Part shown: positions 51,685 through 60,749 of the stretch, piece after piece
Layout of the letters: every line of letters begins with the position of its first letter
How positions within the stretch are numbered: position 1 is the first letter of the stretch
Assembly: GCA_934726055.1 (NCBI GenBank)
Contig: CAKVCZ010000014.1
Coordinates: 1 to 64,000, forward strand
DNA: 64,000 bases
Direction of reading: 5' to 3'
Source: an uncultured Candidatus Melainabacteria bacterium
Lineage (GTDB): Bacteria; Cyanobacteriota; Vampirovibrionia; Gastranaerophilales; Gastranaerophilaceae
Notes under the pieces: model-generated
What the model was told of the DNA's origin: nothing
The model's input: only the letters and a program-made list of their open reading frames with translations
Database searches by the model: none
Position numbers and translations under genes: made by a program

Positions 51685-53292
51685 ATGTTTTATAAATATT
51701 TTCAAACAGATGAATACAATTCGGATAATTGTGTAGGTAAGGGTATTTGTGCATTAGACCCTACTATAACGGCGTTACAGGAAGTTATAGTAATGTATTT
51801 AAAGGAATTAGCTTTTTATACATTAAAATTAAAGAAAAAAGGTGTTACAAATAAAATAATAAGAGATAATATTATAAATACAATATCTAATCTTTCTTCA
51901 AATACAGATTATTCACACGAACAATTTGAAAAAATTGTTATGAATTTGTATGAAAATATCAGACAATCAAAAATTTTATACGAAAGATTATGTAAAGAAA
52001 ATAATGAAAATGCAAAAAATATAGAAAAAAGAATTAATATTAATAAAAGTTTTAATTTTAACGAAGCAATAAAACAAGGCGAAAAAGAATTTATAAGAAA
52101 AAATAAATTACTTTCAAAAAGTCAAAGACAAATTTATGATGTTCTTTTAATTTTAATAAAAAATGTTTGTATAAATTTAATTCAATTAAAAAGTTATGAC
52201 AAAGAATGTGATAATGCATATTTTATAATGCTGCAAATGCTAAATTTGATAGATTATAAAAATAATTCGATAGAAAAATTGAAAAAAGCAGTAAATAATT
52301 TTGTTAAAGTTAATTATAATTTGCAAAAACTTTTACATAATGCAGAAATAGAAACATACGGTCAACAAGAGCCAATAGAAGTTTCATTTTCTACAAGACC
52401 AAACAAAGCAATACTCGTTTCCGGTTCAAATTTAAAAGAGCTGGAAGAATTATTAAAAGCAACGAAAGGTCAAAACATTGATGTTTATACGCATGGCTCA
52501 ATGATTTTAAGTCATACTTATCCAAAAATAAAAGAATATAAACATTTAATAGGACAATATGGTTTGGGTGTGGAAAATTGTTTACTTGATTTTGCAACAT
52601 TTCCGGGTTCAATTTTGATGACAAAAAATTCTTTGCAAAATGTAGAATACCTGTATAGAGGAAGATTATTTACAACAGATATAAATGTTCCAAAAGGAAT
52701 CACTCAAATTTCAAAAAAAGACTATAAACCATTAATTGAATCGGCTCAAAAAGCAAAAGGTTTTGCCAAAGGACAAATAAGAGAACCATTAAAAATTGGT
52801 TATCAAAAAGATGTAATCGGACAAAGAGTAAATGAAGTTATAAAAAAAATAAAAGCAAAAAATATAAAACATTTACTTATAATTGGAATTTTAAATCATA
52901 CATCTTTACAAAAAACTTATTTTACAAGACTTTTAAAGACATTGCCAAAAGATTCTTATGCAATAACACTTTCTACGTATATTCCAACTTCAAATACTTT
53001 TCAAATAAATTCTTCTTATGATTTTATGTTAATGTATGAAATTTTAGAAGATTTGAATAAAAAAGTAGAAGAAAAAACATTTGATGTTTCAGTATTTTTG
53101 ACAAAATGCGATAAATTTGCTATTGCAAATATGTTAAATTTAAAAATATTGAATGTTAATAATATATTTTTAGGACATTGTTCTCCAATGCTAATAAATC
53201 CAAGAATAATAGAAGCTTTTAAAGATATTTTTAATATAAAAATAACAACAACACCAAAAGAAGATATGGATATCTTAAAAAAAGTTTCATAA
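51685..53292 (+). CDS. Hybrid-cluster-protein (hydroxylamine-reductase-like) homologue lacking cluster ligands
   Basis: 535 residues, colinear with Hcp from end to end: GICALDPTITALQEVIVMYLK (21-40), ILVSGSNLKELEELLKATKG (243-262), DVYTHGSMILSHTYPKIKEY, ILMTKNSLQ, LYRGRLFTTD, TLPKDSYAIT, and the C-terminal NIFLGHCSPMLINPRIIEAF. But the hybrid Fe-S-O cluster ligands (Desulfovibrio Hcp numbering) are substituted: H244 to S248, E268 to S272, C312 to S316, C406 to I402, C434 to T431, C459 to I441, E494 to T473. Two of the four N-terminal [4Fe-4S]/[2Fe-2S] Cys are also gone (Y3, F6; C16 and C22 remain). The fold seems preserved while the known catalytic site is not. Reductase activity of the Hcp kind is therefore unlikely; the real role is unknown. 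Confidence 0.85.
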   Translation: MFYKYFQTDEYNSDNCVGKGICALDPTITALQEVIVMYLKELAFYTLKLKKKGVTNKIIRDNIINTISNLSSNTDYSHEQFEKIVMNLYENIRQSKILYERLCKENNENAKNIEKRININKSFNFNEAIKQGEKEFIRKNKLLSKSQRQIYDVLLILIKNVCINLIQLKSYDKECDNAYFIMLQMLNLIDYKNNSIEKLKKAVNNFVKVNYNLQKLLHNAEIETYGQQEPIEVSFSTRPNKAILVSGSNLKELEELLKATKGQNIDVYTHGSMILSHTYPKIKEYKHLIGQYGLGVENCLLDFATFPGSILMTKNSLQNVEYLYRGRLFTTDINVPKGITQISKKDYKPLIESAQKAKGFAKGQIREPLKIGYQKDVIGQRVNEVIKKIKAKNIKHLLIIGILNHTSLQKTYFTRLLKTLPKDSYAITLSTYIPTSNTFQINSSYDFMLMYEILEDLNKKVEEKTFDVSVFLTKCDKFAIANMLNLKILNVNNIFLGHCSPMLINPRIIEAFKDIFNIKITTTPKEDMDILKKVS

Positions 53293-53305
53293 AAAATAAT
53301 AAAGA

Positions 53306-53334
53306 TTGATATAAAGGATGTTTTGTTCTAAAAT
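53306..53334 (+). promoter_or_regulatory. cysS operon promoter, apparently leaderless
   Basis: TTGATA (53306-53311), 17 bp, TAAAAT (53329-53334), with ATGATG starting at 53341, only 6 nt later. Confidence 0.6.
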
Positions 53335-53340
53335 ACGTAT

Positions 53341-54720
53341 ATGATGAAATTACATAATACATATACAAATAAGACAGAAGAATTCAAACCGATAGAAGGT
53401 AACAAAGTAAAAATGTATGTGTGTGGTCCGACAGTTTATGACTATGCACACTTAGGACATGCCAGATGTTATATAACTTGGGATGTTTTATACAGATATT
53501 TAAAATTTAAAGGATATGAAGTTACATATTGCAGAAATGTAACTGATGTTGATGATAAAATTTTAAAGAAATCAGAAACAGAAGGAAAAACACCTGAAGA
53601 AGTTTCAACATATTGGTATAAATCTTTTACAAAAAGTATGGAAGGTTTAAATAATCTAAAACCTGATATTGAACCATTTGCAACAAAAACAATCGGAGAA
53701 ATGATATCAATAGTAAAAGATTTAATTAAAAATGGATACGCTTACGAATCTAATGGCGATGTATATTTTAGAGTAAAAAAATTTAACAACTACGGAATGC
53801 TTTCAAAACAACCGATAGATCAATTAGAAAGTGGAGCTAGAGTTGAAGTTGGAGATATAAAAGAAGATCCTTTAGATTTTGCATTATGGAAAAAAGATGA
53901 AAAATTCGGATACAATTCTCCTTGGGGTGTTGGTCGTCCGGGTTGGCATATTGAATGTTCTGCTATGAGTAGAAAGTATTTGGGTAAAACAATTGATATT
54001 CATGCCGGTGGTGCAGATTTGATTTTTCCTCATCATGAAAATGAAATTGCTCAATCAGAATGTGCAAACGGTTGTAAATTTGTTAATTACTGGTTACATA
54101 ATGGTTTTGTAACAATCAATAAAGAAAAAATGTCAAAATCTTTGGGTAATTTTTTAACCATAGACAAAGTTTTAGAAAATTATGATGCAAATACAATAAG
54201 ACTATTTATTCTAACAAATCATTACAGAATGCCAGTTGAATTTTCTGATGAAGTTTTACAATCAGCTCAAGCGGGAGCAAAACGTTTGTTGAATGCAAAA
54301 GCAACACCAATTGACGAATCGTTAGATATAACTCAAACAGAAGAATATAAACAATTTACGGATGCAATGGATGATGATTTAAATACATCTAAGGCATTAG
54401 CAGTTTTATTTGATTTGGTTAATAAAGCAAATAAAGATGAAAAAAATGCTTATACCCTTCTTGTAAAATTAGGTTCAGTACTTGGTTTTAACTTTACAAA
54501 AACAGAGTTGACAGAAGAAGAATTAAAAGAAAAAATTGATATATTAAATTCTGATTTGGATTTACAAATTAATTCGATGGATGAATTATTAGAAATAAGA
54601 AAAAAAGCCAGAGAAGAAAAAAATTGGGATTTAGCTGATAAAATACGTATTTCACTAGATAAAGTCGGAATTGTAGTAAAAGATTCTAAGGATGGCACAG
54701 TTTGGGAATTAAAAAAATAA
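53341..54720 (+). CDS. cysS: Cysteinyl-tRNA synthetase
   Basis: Charges tRNA-Cys. A 459-residue class I enzyme with the zinc/HIGH region YVCGPTVYDYAHLGHAR, WHIECSAMSRKYLG, GGADLIFPHHENEIAQSE and KMSKSLGN. The C-terminal helical domain (DLNTSKALAVLFDLVNKA; LADKIRISLDKVGIVVKDS) is complete. First in an operon cysS-spoIID-murJ-tsaC with overlapping ends. The second codon is also ATG; either could start. Confidence 0.97.
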   Translation: MMKLHNTYTNKTEEFKPIEGNKVKMYVCGPTVYDYAHLGHARCYITWDVLYRYLKFKGYEVTYCRNVTDVDDKILKKSETEGKTPEEVSTYWYKSFTKSMEGLNNLKPDIEPFATKTIGEMISIVKDLIKNGYAYESNGDVYFRVKKFNNYGMLSKQPIDQLESGARVEVGDIKEDPLDFALWKKDEKFGYNSPWGVGRPGWHIECSAMSRKYLGKTIDIHAGGADLIFPHHENEIAQSECANGCKFVNYWLHNGFVTINKEKMSKSLGNFLTIDKVLENYDANTIRLFILTNHYRMPVEFSDEVLQSAQAGAKRLLNAKATPIDESLDITQTEEYKQFTDAMDDDLNTSKALAVLFDLVNKANKDEKNAYTLLVKLGSVLGFNFTKTELTEEELKEKIDILNSDLDLQINSMDELLEIRKKAREEKNWDLADKIRISLDKVGIVVKDSKDGTVWELKK

Positions 54721-56432
54721 AATATATAATTCTAATAATTGTATTTTCAATATTTATTTTTACAAACTCGCAAATATTTGCAAATGATGAAATACAACAA
54801 AAACAACAAAATGTCAGAGTTGCAATTGGAAATCAGAATTTTCAAAAATATAATTATAACGAAATAACGATTTTTGGAACGTCTGATGTTCAAGTTATTG
54901 ATAAAAAAACAGAAGAATTAATAACAACACTTCCAATAGATACTCCAATAAACATAAAAATAAAAAATAATGTTTATGAAATATCTGTTGAAAAAAATAA
55001 AGAAACAAATAACTTAATTCAAAGACAACAAGAATTGATAACTTTAAATTCAGATTTTATTTTAAAAAGTCAAGGTGGACTTTTAGGTATAAAAGATTTA
55101 AAAAGACGCGGCAAACAAGCATTATATAAAAATTCAATAGAAATATTAAAAAAGCCAAAATCAAATGATTTATTTTATGTTGTAAATGTATTGGATGTTC
55201 AAGAATACTTAAAGGGTGTTGTTCCAAATGAAATGCCAATAAGTTTTGGGCTTGAAGCATTAAAAGCACAAACAATTGCTGCAAGAAATTATGTTTTGTG
55301 TTCAAGGGATAAAAAAATAAATGAATATGACGTAGTAGATTCAGTAGCAAGTCAAGTTTACTTTGGTGCAAATACGGAAACAGAAATTTCAAACAAAGCT
55401 GTAAAAGAAACTGACGGTATTGTTGCAATTCATAATTGGAAATTGATATTGGCACAATACAGTTCAACCGCCGGCGGTTATACAGAAAGTTACGAAAATG
55501 CTTTTTCTGATCCGACAAATAAAAAATTTCCATCCGGTCGAAAACATTATTTAATGGCAAAAGCGGATATGTTAACGCAATCCCCATTAAAAACAGAAGA
55601 AGATGTGAAGAATTTTTATACAACAAAACCTGAATCTTATGATATTCGATCTCCATATTATCGTTGGCAAAAAGAATGGTCAATAGAAGAATTAAATCAA
55701 GTTTTAGCAAGAACATTGGTTGAGCAATCAAAAACAGGTTTTGTAAATCCAAAACTTGAAAAAACAGAAAATTTTGGAAAATTATTAGATATAAAACCAA
55801 TAAGACGTGGCGATTCCGGAAAACTTATGATAGTTGATATAGTTACGGATAAGGGTATTTTTACAGCTCAAAAAGAGCTTGTTATAAGAAGATTATTCCA
55901 AAAAGATAACATTTCACTTCCAAGTGCAAATGTTGTTTTTGATTTTATAAAAGATGAAAAAACAAATTCCATAAAAATAGTGGCAAATGGTGGCGGATTC
56001 GGGCATGGTGTTGGCATGAGTCAATATGGGGCAGGTTTTATGGGAAAAGAATTAAAAATGCCTTATGACAAAATTTTAAAACACTATTATACAGATATTA
56101 CATTAGGAACAATGCCTGTCATAATATCCTCTCATCCATCACAGCAAAAACAAACGCAGAAGTTTTATTTGGATTATAAAAATGCAAATTTAATAGTTGA
56201 TAACAGATATAATCTTTCAAAAATTAATTTAATAATAAATGATAGAGAAGTACAAATACCTTTGGAACAAAGTATTTTTCCAAAAACACATTTGGTAATT
56301 GATATATCAAAGGAAATAAAAAAGGGTGAAAATACGATTACATATTGCTATCCGCTTGATGAAGGCAATATGAAAGCGGCAAGATTATATATAGAGGCAG
56401 TAAATCCTAATGCAGACAAATTCGGATTCTAA
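54702..56432 (+). CDS. SpoIID/LytB-domain exported protein
   Basis: 576 residues. The start is a TTG with AAGGA about 9 nt upstream, inside the last codons of cysS; there is no nearby ATG, and the signal peptide (MGIKKIKYIILIIVFSIFIF...FA) needs this start. The SpoIID catalytic region includes VVPNEMPISFGLEALKAQTI, YDVVDSVASQVYFGANTETE, AQYSSTAGGYTESYENAF and FGHGVGMSQYGAGFMGKEL. The family members are lytic transglycosylases that act on denuded peptidoglycan. In a non-sporulating bacterium it probably trims the cell wall. Co-operonic with murJ. Confidence 0.9.
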   Translation: MGIKKIKYIILIIVFSIFIFTNSQIFANDEIQQKQQNVRVAIGNQNFQKYNYNEITIFGTSDVQVIDKKTEELITTLPIDTPINIKIKNNVYEISVEKNKETNNLIQRQQELITLNSDFILKSQGGLLGIKDLKRRGKQALYKNSIEILKKPKSNDLFYVVNVLDVQEYLKGVVPNEMPISFGLEALKAQTIAARNYVLCSRDKKINEYDVVDSVASQVYFGANTETEISNKAVKETDGIVAIHNWKLILAQYSSTAGGYTESYENAFSDPTNKKFPSGRKHYLMAKADMLTQSPLKTEEDVKNFYTTKPESYDIRSPYYRWQKEWSIEELNQVLARTLVEQSKTGFVNPKLEKTENFGKLLDIKPIRRGDSGKLMIVDIVTDKGIFTAQKELVIRRLFQKDNISLPSANVVFDFIKDEKTNSIKIVANGGGFGHGVGMSQYGAGFMGKELKMPYDKILKHYYTDITLGTMPVIISSHPSQQKQTQKFYLDYKNANLIVDNRYNLSKINLIINDREVQIPLEQSIFPKTHLVIDISKEIKKGENTITYCYPLDEGNMKAARLYIEAVNPNADKFGF

Positions 56433-58023
56433 TAATAAAAGTGCAACCATATTAAAAGCAGCATGGCTAATAGCAGTAGTTACTGTTATTAGTAAATTAG
56501 TCGGATTTTTAAGAGATATAATTGTTGCAAACTATTATGGTGCATCAACTGTATCTGATGCATATTTTTATGCATATCAATTTCCTGCACTTGCGGTAAC
56601 TCTTTTGGGCGGAATGGGCGGACCTTTTCATAGTGCAACTGTTGCCGTATTTACAAAAATAGTTCCACATTTAGACGAGAAGCCTCCAGAAGTTGCTGAA
56701 AAACTTTTTAATACGTTTTTAACCGTAAGTTTTATATTTTTTACTTTATTGACGATAATATTTTTCTTTTTTGCACATCCAATAATGTCCTTAATTATTT
56801 CTGACGGAAGTGCAGAATTAGTAAATCTTGCAACAATACATTTAAAAATTATGTGTCCGACACTCGTTATTGGCGGATTAATCGGGATATATTACGGAAT
56901 TTTAGTTACATACAAAGAATTTATTTTGCCAAGTTTATCACCAATTGTTGTAAGTGTTGTTATTATTGGAGCTTTGCTTATTACCAAAGGCGATGATACA
57001 GGTATAGTTCTTGCAACAGCAACAGTAGTCGGTGCATTATGTCAGTTATTACTTCAAATGCCAAGAGTAAGACAAATTGGATACAAAATAAGACCAAATT
57101 TGGAAATATTTAATAATACTAATTTTAATAATATTTTAGAATTACTCTTTCCTGCGGTATTAAGTTCTACAATCGGACAAATACACATTTATATAGACAT
57201 GTTCTTTTCTTCTTGCTTAGAAGAAGGGGCTTGGACTGCGATTGGATTTGCGAATAGAGTTTTTCAATTTCCAGTTGGAATTTTAGTTACTGCATTTTTA
57301 GTTCCATTGTTTCCTCTGTTTTCAAGATTAGTTGGTGAAAAAGATTTTGACGGTATAAAAACATATTTTAATAAAGGTGTTGGAGTTCTCTTTTTTGCAG
57401 CGATTCCAATTATCATAGGAATACTTCTTTTAGGCTATGATGGAGTAAAAATCGTATTTGAAAGAGGAGCTTTTAACGATAATGCAACATTTATGGTAAC
57501 TCAAGCATTATGGTTTTTGTCTTTTTCAATACTACCTTACGTATTTAGAGATTCAATAACCAGAGTGTATTATTCATTTAATGACTCTGCAACTCCTTTT
57601 TATATTGCATTTTCATCCATAGTATTAAAAGTTTTGTTTAATTATATATTAGTTAAAAAATTAGCCTTAGGCATTGGAGGTATTACTTTATCTACTTCTT
57701 TGGTAACTTTATTTAATGCTGTTATGCTTGGAATATTGATAAGTAAAAAAATTAAACTTAATTATAAAGAATTATTTATAAATCTTTTAAAAATGGTGAT
57801 TGCAGGTATAATTACATTTGTTGTTTGTTATTTTATAATTCATTTTGCAGAGTTAAAATTTGTGGATATTATAAAAGTAATGCCAAAATATACTTATGAA
57901 TTAATAAAGATATGTTTTATCGGATTAATTTGCATAATATTATATGGTGGATTGAATTTATTATTTAAAATGGAATATGCCGGAGAATTGGCAAAAAGAG
58001 TAATGGAAAAAATAAAAAGATGA
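56410..58023 (+). CDS. murJ: Lipid II flippase MurJ
   Basis: 537 residues, about 14 TM helices of the MOP superfamily. Signatures: ISKLVGFLRDIIVANYYGAS near the N-terminus with the conserved Arg and Asp, LLGGMGGPFHSA, and GRVFQFPVGILVTAFLVPLFPLFSRLV-type sequence in the middle (FANRVFQFPVGI). Flips lipid II across the inner membrane for peptidoglycan synthesis. It begins 23 nt inside the end of the SpoIID-like gene and overlaps tsaC by 4 nt. Confidence 0.95.
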   Translation: MQTNSDSNNKSATILKAAWLIAVVTVISKLVGFLRDIIVANYYGASTVSDAYFYAYQFPALAVTLLGGMGGPFHSATVAVFTKIVPHLDEKPPEVAEKLFNTFLTVSFIFFTLLTIIFFFFAHPIMSLIISDGSAELVNLATIHLKIMCPTLVIGGLIGIYYGILVTYKEFILPSLSPIVVSVVIIGALLITKGDDTGIVLATATVVGALCQLLLQMPRVRQIGYKIRPNLEIFNNTNFNNILELLFPAVLSSTIGQIHIYIDMFFSSCLEEGAWTAIGFANRVFQFPVGILVTAFLVPLFPLFSRLVGEKDFDGIKTYFNKGVGVLFFAAIPIIIGILLLGYDGVKIVFERGAFNDNATFMVTQALWFLSFSILPYVFRDSITRVYYSFNDSATPFYIAFSSIVLKVLFNYILVKKLALGIGGITLSTSLVTLFNAVMLGILISKKIKLNYKELFINLLKMVIAGIITFVVCYFIIHFAELKFVDIIKVMPKYTYELIKICFIGLICIILYGGLNLLFKMEYAGELAKRVMEKIKR

Positions 58024-58628
58024 TAGATTTTGAAGAAAAAAATATAAAAAAAATACTTGAAAATGATGGTGTAATAGCATTTGTTACAGACACAGTTTGG
58101 GGTTTAGGCTGCTTGCCGACATCTAAAAAAGCAGTTGAAAAAATATATAAAATAAAAAACAGAGATTCTAAAAAACCTTTAATATTAATGTCAAATAGTT
58201 ATGAAAATCTTAAAGAATATGTAAAACCACAAACAATAATGGCAAAAGAGATTATAAAAAAATACTTTCCAGGAGCATTAACACTGGTTGTAAACAAGTC
58301 TATTAATACACCAGATTATATAACGAGTAATTTAGAAACAGTAGGTATAAGGGTTCCAAAAAATGAAGTATTTTCTTCTATTTGTGAATTAATAGACGGG
58401 CATGTACTTGCAACAACAAGTGCAAATATTTCAAATGAACCTCCAGCCTTAACATACGAAGAAGCCTTAGATTATATTGGTGATAAAGTTGATTTGGTTA
58501 TAAAAGATTATGGCGAAAAAGCCCAAGGACATGCATCAACTGTTGCAGGTGTTTTACCTACCGGTTTAAAAATTTATCGCCAAGGAGATGTTTATATTGA
58601 TGTAAAACAATATGAAAGAATCAGATAA
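58020..58628 (+). CDS. tsaC: Threonylcarbamoyl-AMP synthase (Sua5/YrdC family)
   Basis: Makes threonylcarbamoyl-AMP from threonine, bicarbonate and ATP, the first step of the t6A37 tRNA modification. 202 residues: GVIAFVTDTVWGLGCLPTSK, IYKIKNRDSKKPLILM, FPGALTLVV, VGIRVPKNEVF and LATTSANISNEP are family signatures. No extra Sua5 domain, so it is the short TsaC type. ATGA overlap with murJ; last gene of the operon. Confidence 0.95.
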   Translation: MIDFEEKNIKKILENDGVIAFVTDTVWGLGCLPTSKKAVEKIYKIKNRDSKKPLILMSNSYENLKEYVKPQTIMAKEIIKKYFPGALTLVVNKSINTPDYITSNLETVGIRVPKNEVFSSICELIDGHVLATTSANISNEPPALTYEEALDYIGDKVDLVIKDYGEKAQGHASTVAGVLPTGLKIYRQGDVYIDVKQYERIR

Positions 58629-58629
58629 A

Positions 58630-58857
58630 TTATTTCTTTTTCTTTTTCTTTGGTTGAAATGGTTTTAAAATAGCTTTTACAGTTTCTTTAAAAAATTCTT
58701 GAACAATCTCCATAAGAGGTCTATCTTCAATCTTATCAAAAACGTAATAAATGGGATCTTTTGCATTATTAAATCTCATACGTCTGTCTTTTTTATTTAA
58801 ATATTCAAGGTTATCTTTATTTTTGTTTATAAAGCCTTCAAATTGATTTTCAGACAT
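58630..58857 (-). CDS. Small basic hypothetical protein
   Basis: 75 residues, very Lys-rich C-terminus (KPFQPKKKKKK). Soluble start MSENQFEGFINKNKDNLEYL, then RRMRFNNAKDPIYYVFDKIE and a hydrophobic-amphipathic helix MEIVQEFFKETVKAILKPF. AGAGG precedes the ATG. It abuts the tsaC stop tail to tail. Not recognised; the polylysine tail suggests nucleic-acid or membrane-lipid binding. Confidence 0.65.
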   Translation of the reverse strand: MSENQFEGFINKNKDNLEYLNKKDRRMRFNNAKDPIYYVFDKIEDRPLMEIVQEFFKETVKAILKPFQPKKKKKK

Positions 58858-58942
58858 AAAAAAACCTCTTAAAAACTCCAGTATTCTATATTTATTTTAA
58901 TATATTTTTTATAAAAATTCAACTGTATCAAGCCTAAAGACT

Positions 58943-59335
58943 TTAAATATGTTTATTTATTCTATAATTATTAATTAAATTCTGAATAAATTTATTATCA
59001 TTTTTATCAAAAAAAGTATTATTGTTTAAAAATGCCATAGAACCTGAAACTTCAATTTGTTTATCATCAATTAGATTTTTGGTCATATCAATATTAAATC
59101 CAGATGGTATGCCAAATTGTTCTTTTGATATCAAATCAAAGTTATTTGCGTTTTTTATTTCTTCATTTGCAAAAGCTTTTTCTAACTTTTTTGCAAATTC
59201 AATAGCTTCACTGTTATTATGTTCATCATAATTAATATCTTTTTTATGAATATTAATTGTTGCGTTATTGATTTTTTCAAATATATCAGCAATCATTTTG
59301 CTAATATCATTGCCCTGTCCGATACCACCAATCAT
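58943..59335 (-). CDS. Hypothetical protein, Asn/Lys-rich
   Basis: 130 residues without signal peptide or TM helix. MIGGIGQGNDISKMIADIFE, EFAKKLEKAFANEEIKNAN and a C-terminal NKFIQNLINNYRINKHI with an internal hydrophobic segment (GSMAFLNNNTFF). A good AAAGGGA site before the ATG supports translation. Predicted mostly helical. No function inferred. Confidence 0.65.
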   Translation of the reverse strand: MIGGIGQGNDISKMIADIFEKINNATINIHKKDINYDEHNNSEAIEFAKKLEKAFANEEIKNANNFDLISKEQFGIPSGFNIDMTKNLIDDKQIEVSGSMAFLNNNTFFDKNDNKFIQNLINNYRINKHI

Positions 59336-59416
59336 AAAATCCCTTTCACATAACCCTATTACTATTTCGATAATAATATATTTTTATAGGGTTTTCCTCA
59401 TACATTTGATGTATTT

Positions 59417-60649
59417 TTATACGTCTTTTAATTTTAAAACGTTATACATTTCAATAAGAGAAAAAACAAAAAACGTTAAAAATACAACGAAATATGATTT
59501 GTTTGAATATACTAAATATCCTGTTTTATTTGCAATTGCTGGAAATAAATTTAAAATAATTCCGACTAAAGTTCCCAAAAAGCCAACCATAATAAAAAAT
59601 AAACTATTCATAACACTTAGAGCAGTTCCTCGGATTTCGTATTTATTGGTTTGATGAATTATTGGGACTAATAAAGGCGACATACCTCCGCCAATTGCAA
59701 TTAATAAAAGTAATCCTGCAATTAGAGATGTTTTTATATTGAAGAATATGCACAAAGATATTACTGCAAAAATAATAGAAGACATTATACAAATTGTTTT
59801 CATAAAAATAACTCTGCGATTATTAAGGAAAGTGCTTAAAGAAGCCAAAGAAACTCCCGATAAACCTGCAATAATAATCATAAATGAAAGAATAATGGCT
59901 GCATGTTCAGAAGATAAATTAACAAAATCTTTTAAGAACTTTACGCCTATAACGGTTTGAATTACATAATAAAGTCCATAATTTAAACATCCGAAAATAA
60001 AAAGATTATGATTTTTCTCATTCAATAAGACTTCTTTAAATGGTTTTAGAGAAAAACTGGCATGTTTATTTTGTGGAATATGATGTAAAAACCCTCTTTC
60101 CAAGCAAAACAAAAGACAAGCAATTAATGTAATAATTCCTGTTACATTTAGGATATATTGCCAAGAAAAATAGTTTAAAAGGTGTATAAATGGTGCATTA
60201 GCACAAAAACCCCCGACATAACCGGTAATTAACATTAAGGAAATGCTAATTCCAAAATATTTATCAGGAAAGCATTTTTTTGCCTCATGAATCAAACTCA
60301 AATAAAAGGAAGCTGAACCGAATCCTAATAGGGCACGACTAAAATATAACCAATATAAGTTGTTTGTGTTTGGAAAAATTAAAGAACCTGCGACAAACAA
60401 TAAAGAACCGCCCATAATAACTTTAACAGGTCCGAATTTATCAACAAGTACACCGGAAAATAATAGTCCAACTGCATAAAAATACATAAATATTGAGCCT
60501 AAAAAAGTTATATGATGAGATTTTAAAGATAAGTCAAATTGCAAAATATCAAAAATTGCACCAGGTATGGCAACTCTTTGAAAATTTGCCATAAGGTATA
60601 AAATCAGACCTAAAAATATAAGTGTCAAATGTGTATAGTATTTTCTCAT
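59417..60649 (-). CDS. Major facilitator superfamily transporter
   Basis: 410 residues, 12 TM helices. The MFS loop between helices 2 and 3 has GVLVDKFGPVKVIMGG (G-x3-D-x2-G-x-+ pattern); FFSRALLGFGSASFYLSLI fits the helix 4 motif. The central cytoplasmic loop is short (LERGFLHHIPQNKHASFSL). The N-terminal helix has AIFDILQFDLSLKSHHITFLG. Substrate unknown. It stands alone in the gap before the flavodiiron gene. Confidence 0.9.
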   Translation of the reverse strand: MRKYYTHLTLIFLGLILYLMANFQRVAIPGAIFDILQFDLSLKSHHITFLGSIFMYFYAVGLLFSGVLVDKFGPVKVIMGGSLLFVAGSLIFPNTNNLYWLYFSRALLGFGSASFYLSLIHEAKKCFPDKYFGISISLMLITGYVGGFCANAPFIHLLNYFSWQYILNVTGIITLIACLLFCLERGFLHHIPQNKHASFSLKPFKEVLLNEKNHNLFIFGCLNYGLYYVIQTVIGVKFLKDFVNLSSEHAAIILSFMIIIAGLSGVSLASLSTFLNNRRVIFMKTICIMSSIIFAVISLCIFFNIKTSLIAGLLLLIAIGGGMSPLLVPIIHQTNKYEIRGTALSVMNSLFFIMVGFLGTLVGIILNLFPAIANKTGYLVYSNKSYFVVFLTFFVFSLIEMYNVLKLKDV

Positions 60650-60749
60650 AAAACTTCCTAAAAAAATTATACATCCAATATAAAAATAAATGGCTATCTA
60701 TAAAATGATTATTTATGCTAAAATAAAGATTAAAAAAGGGGAGAAAAAT

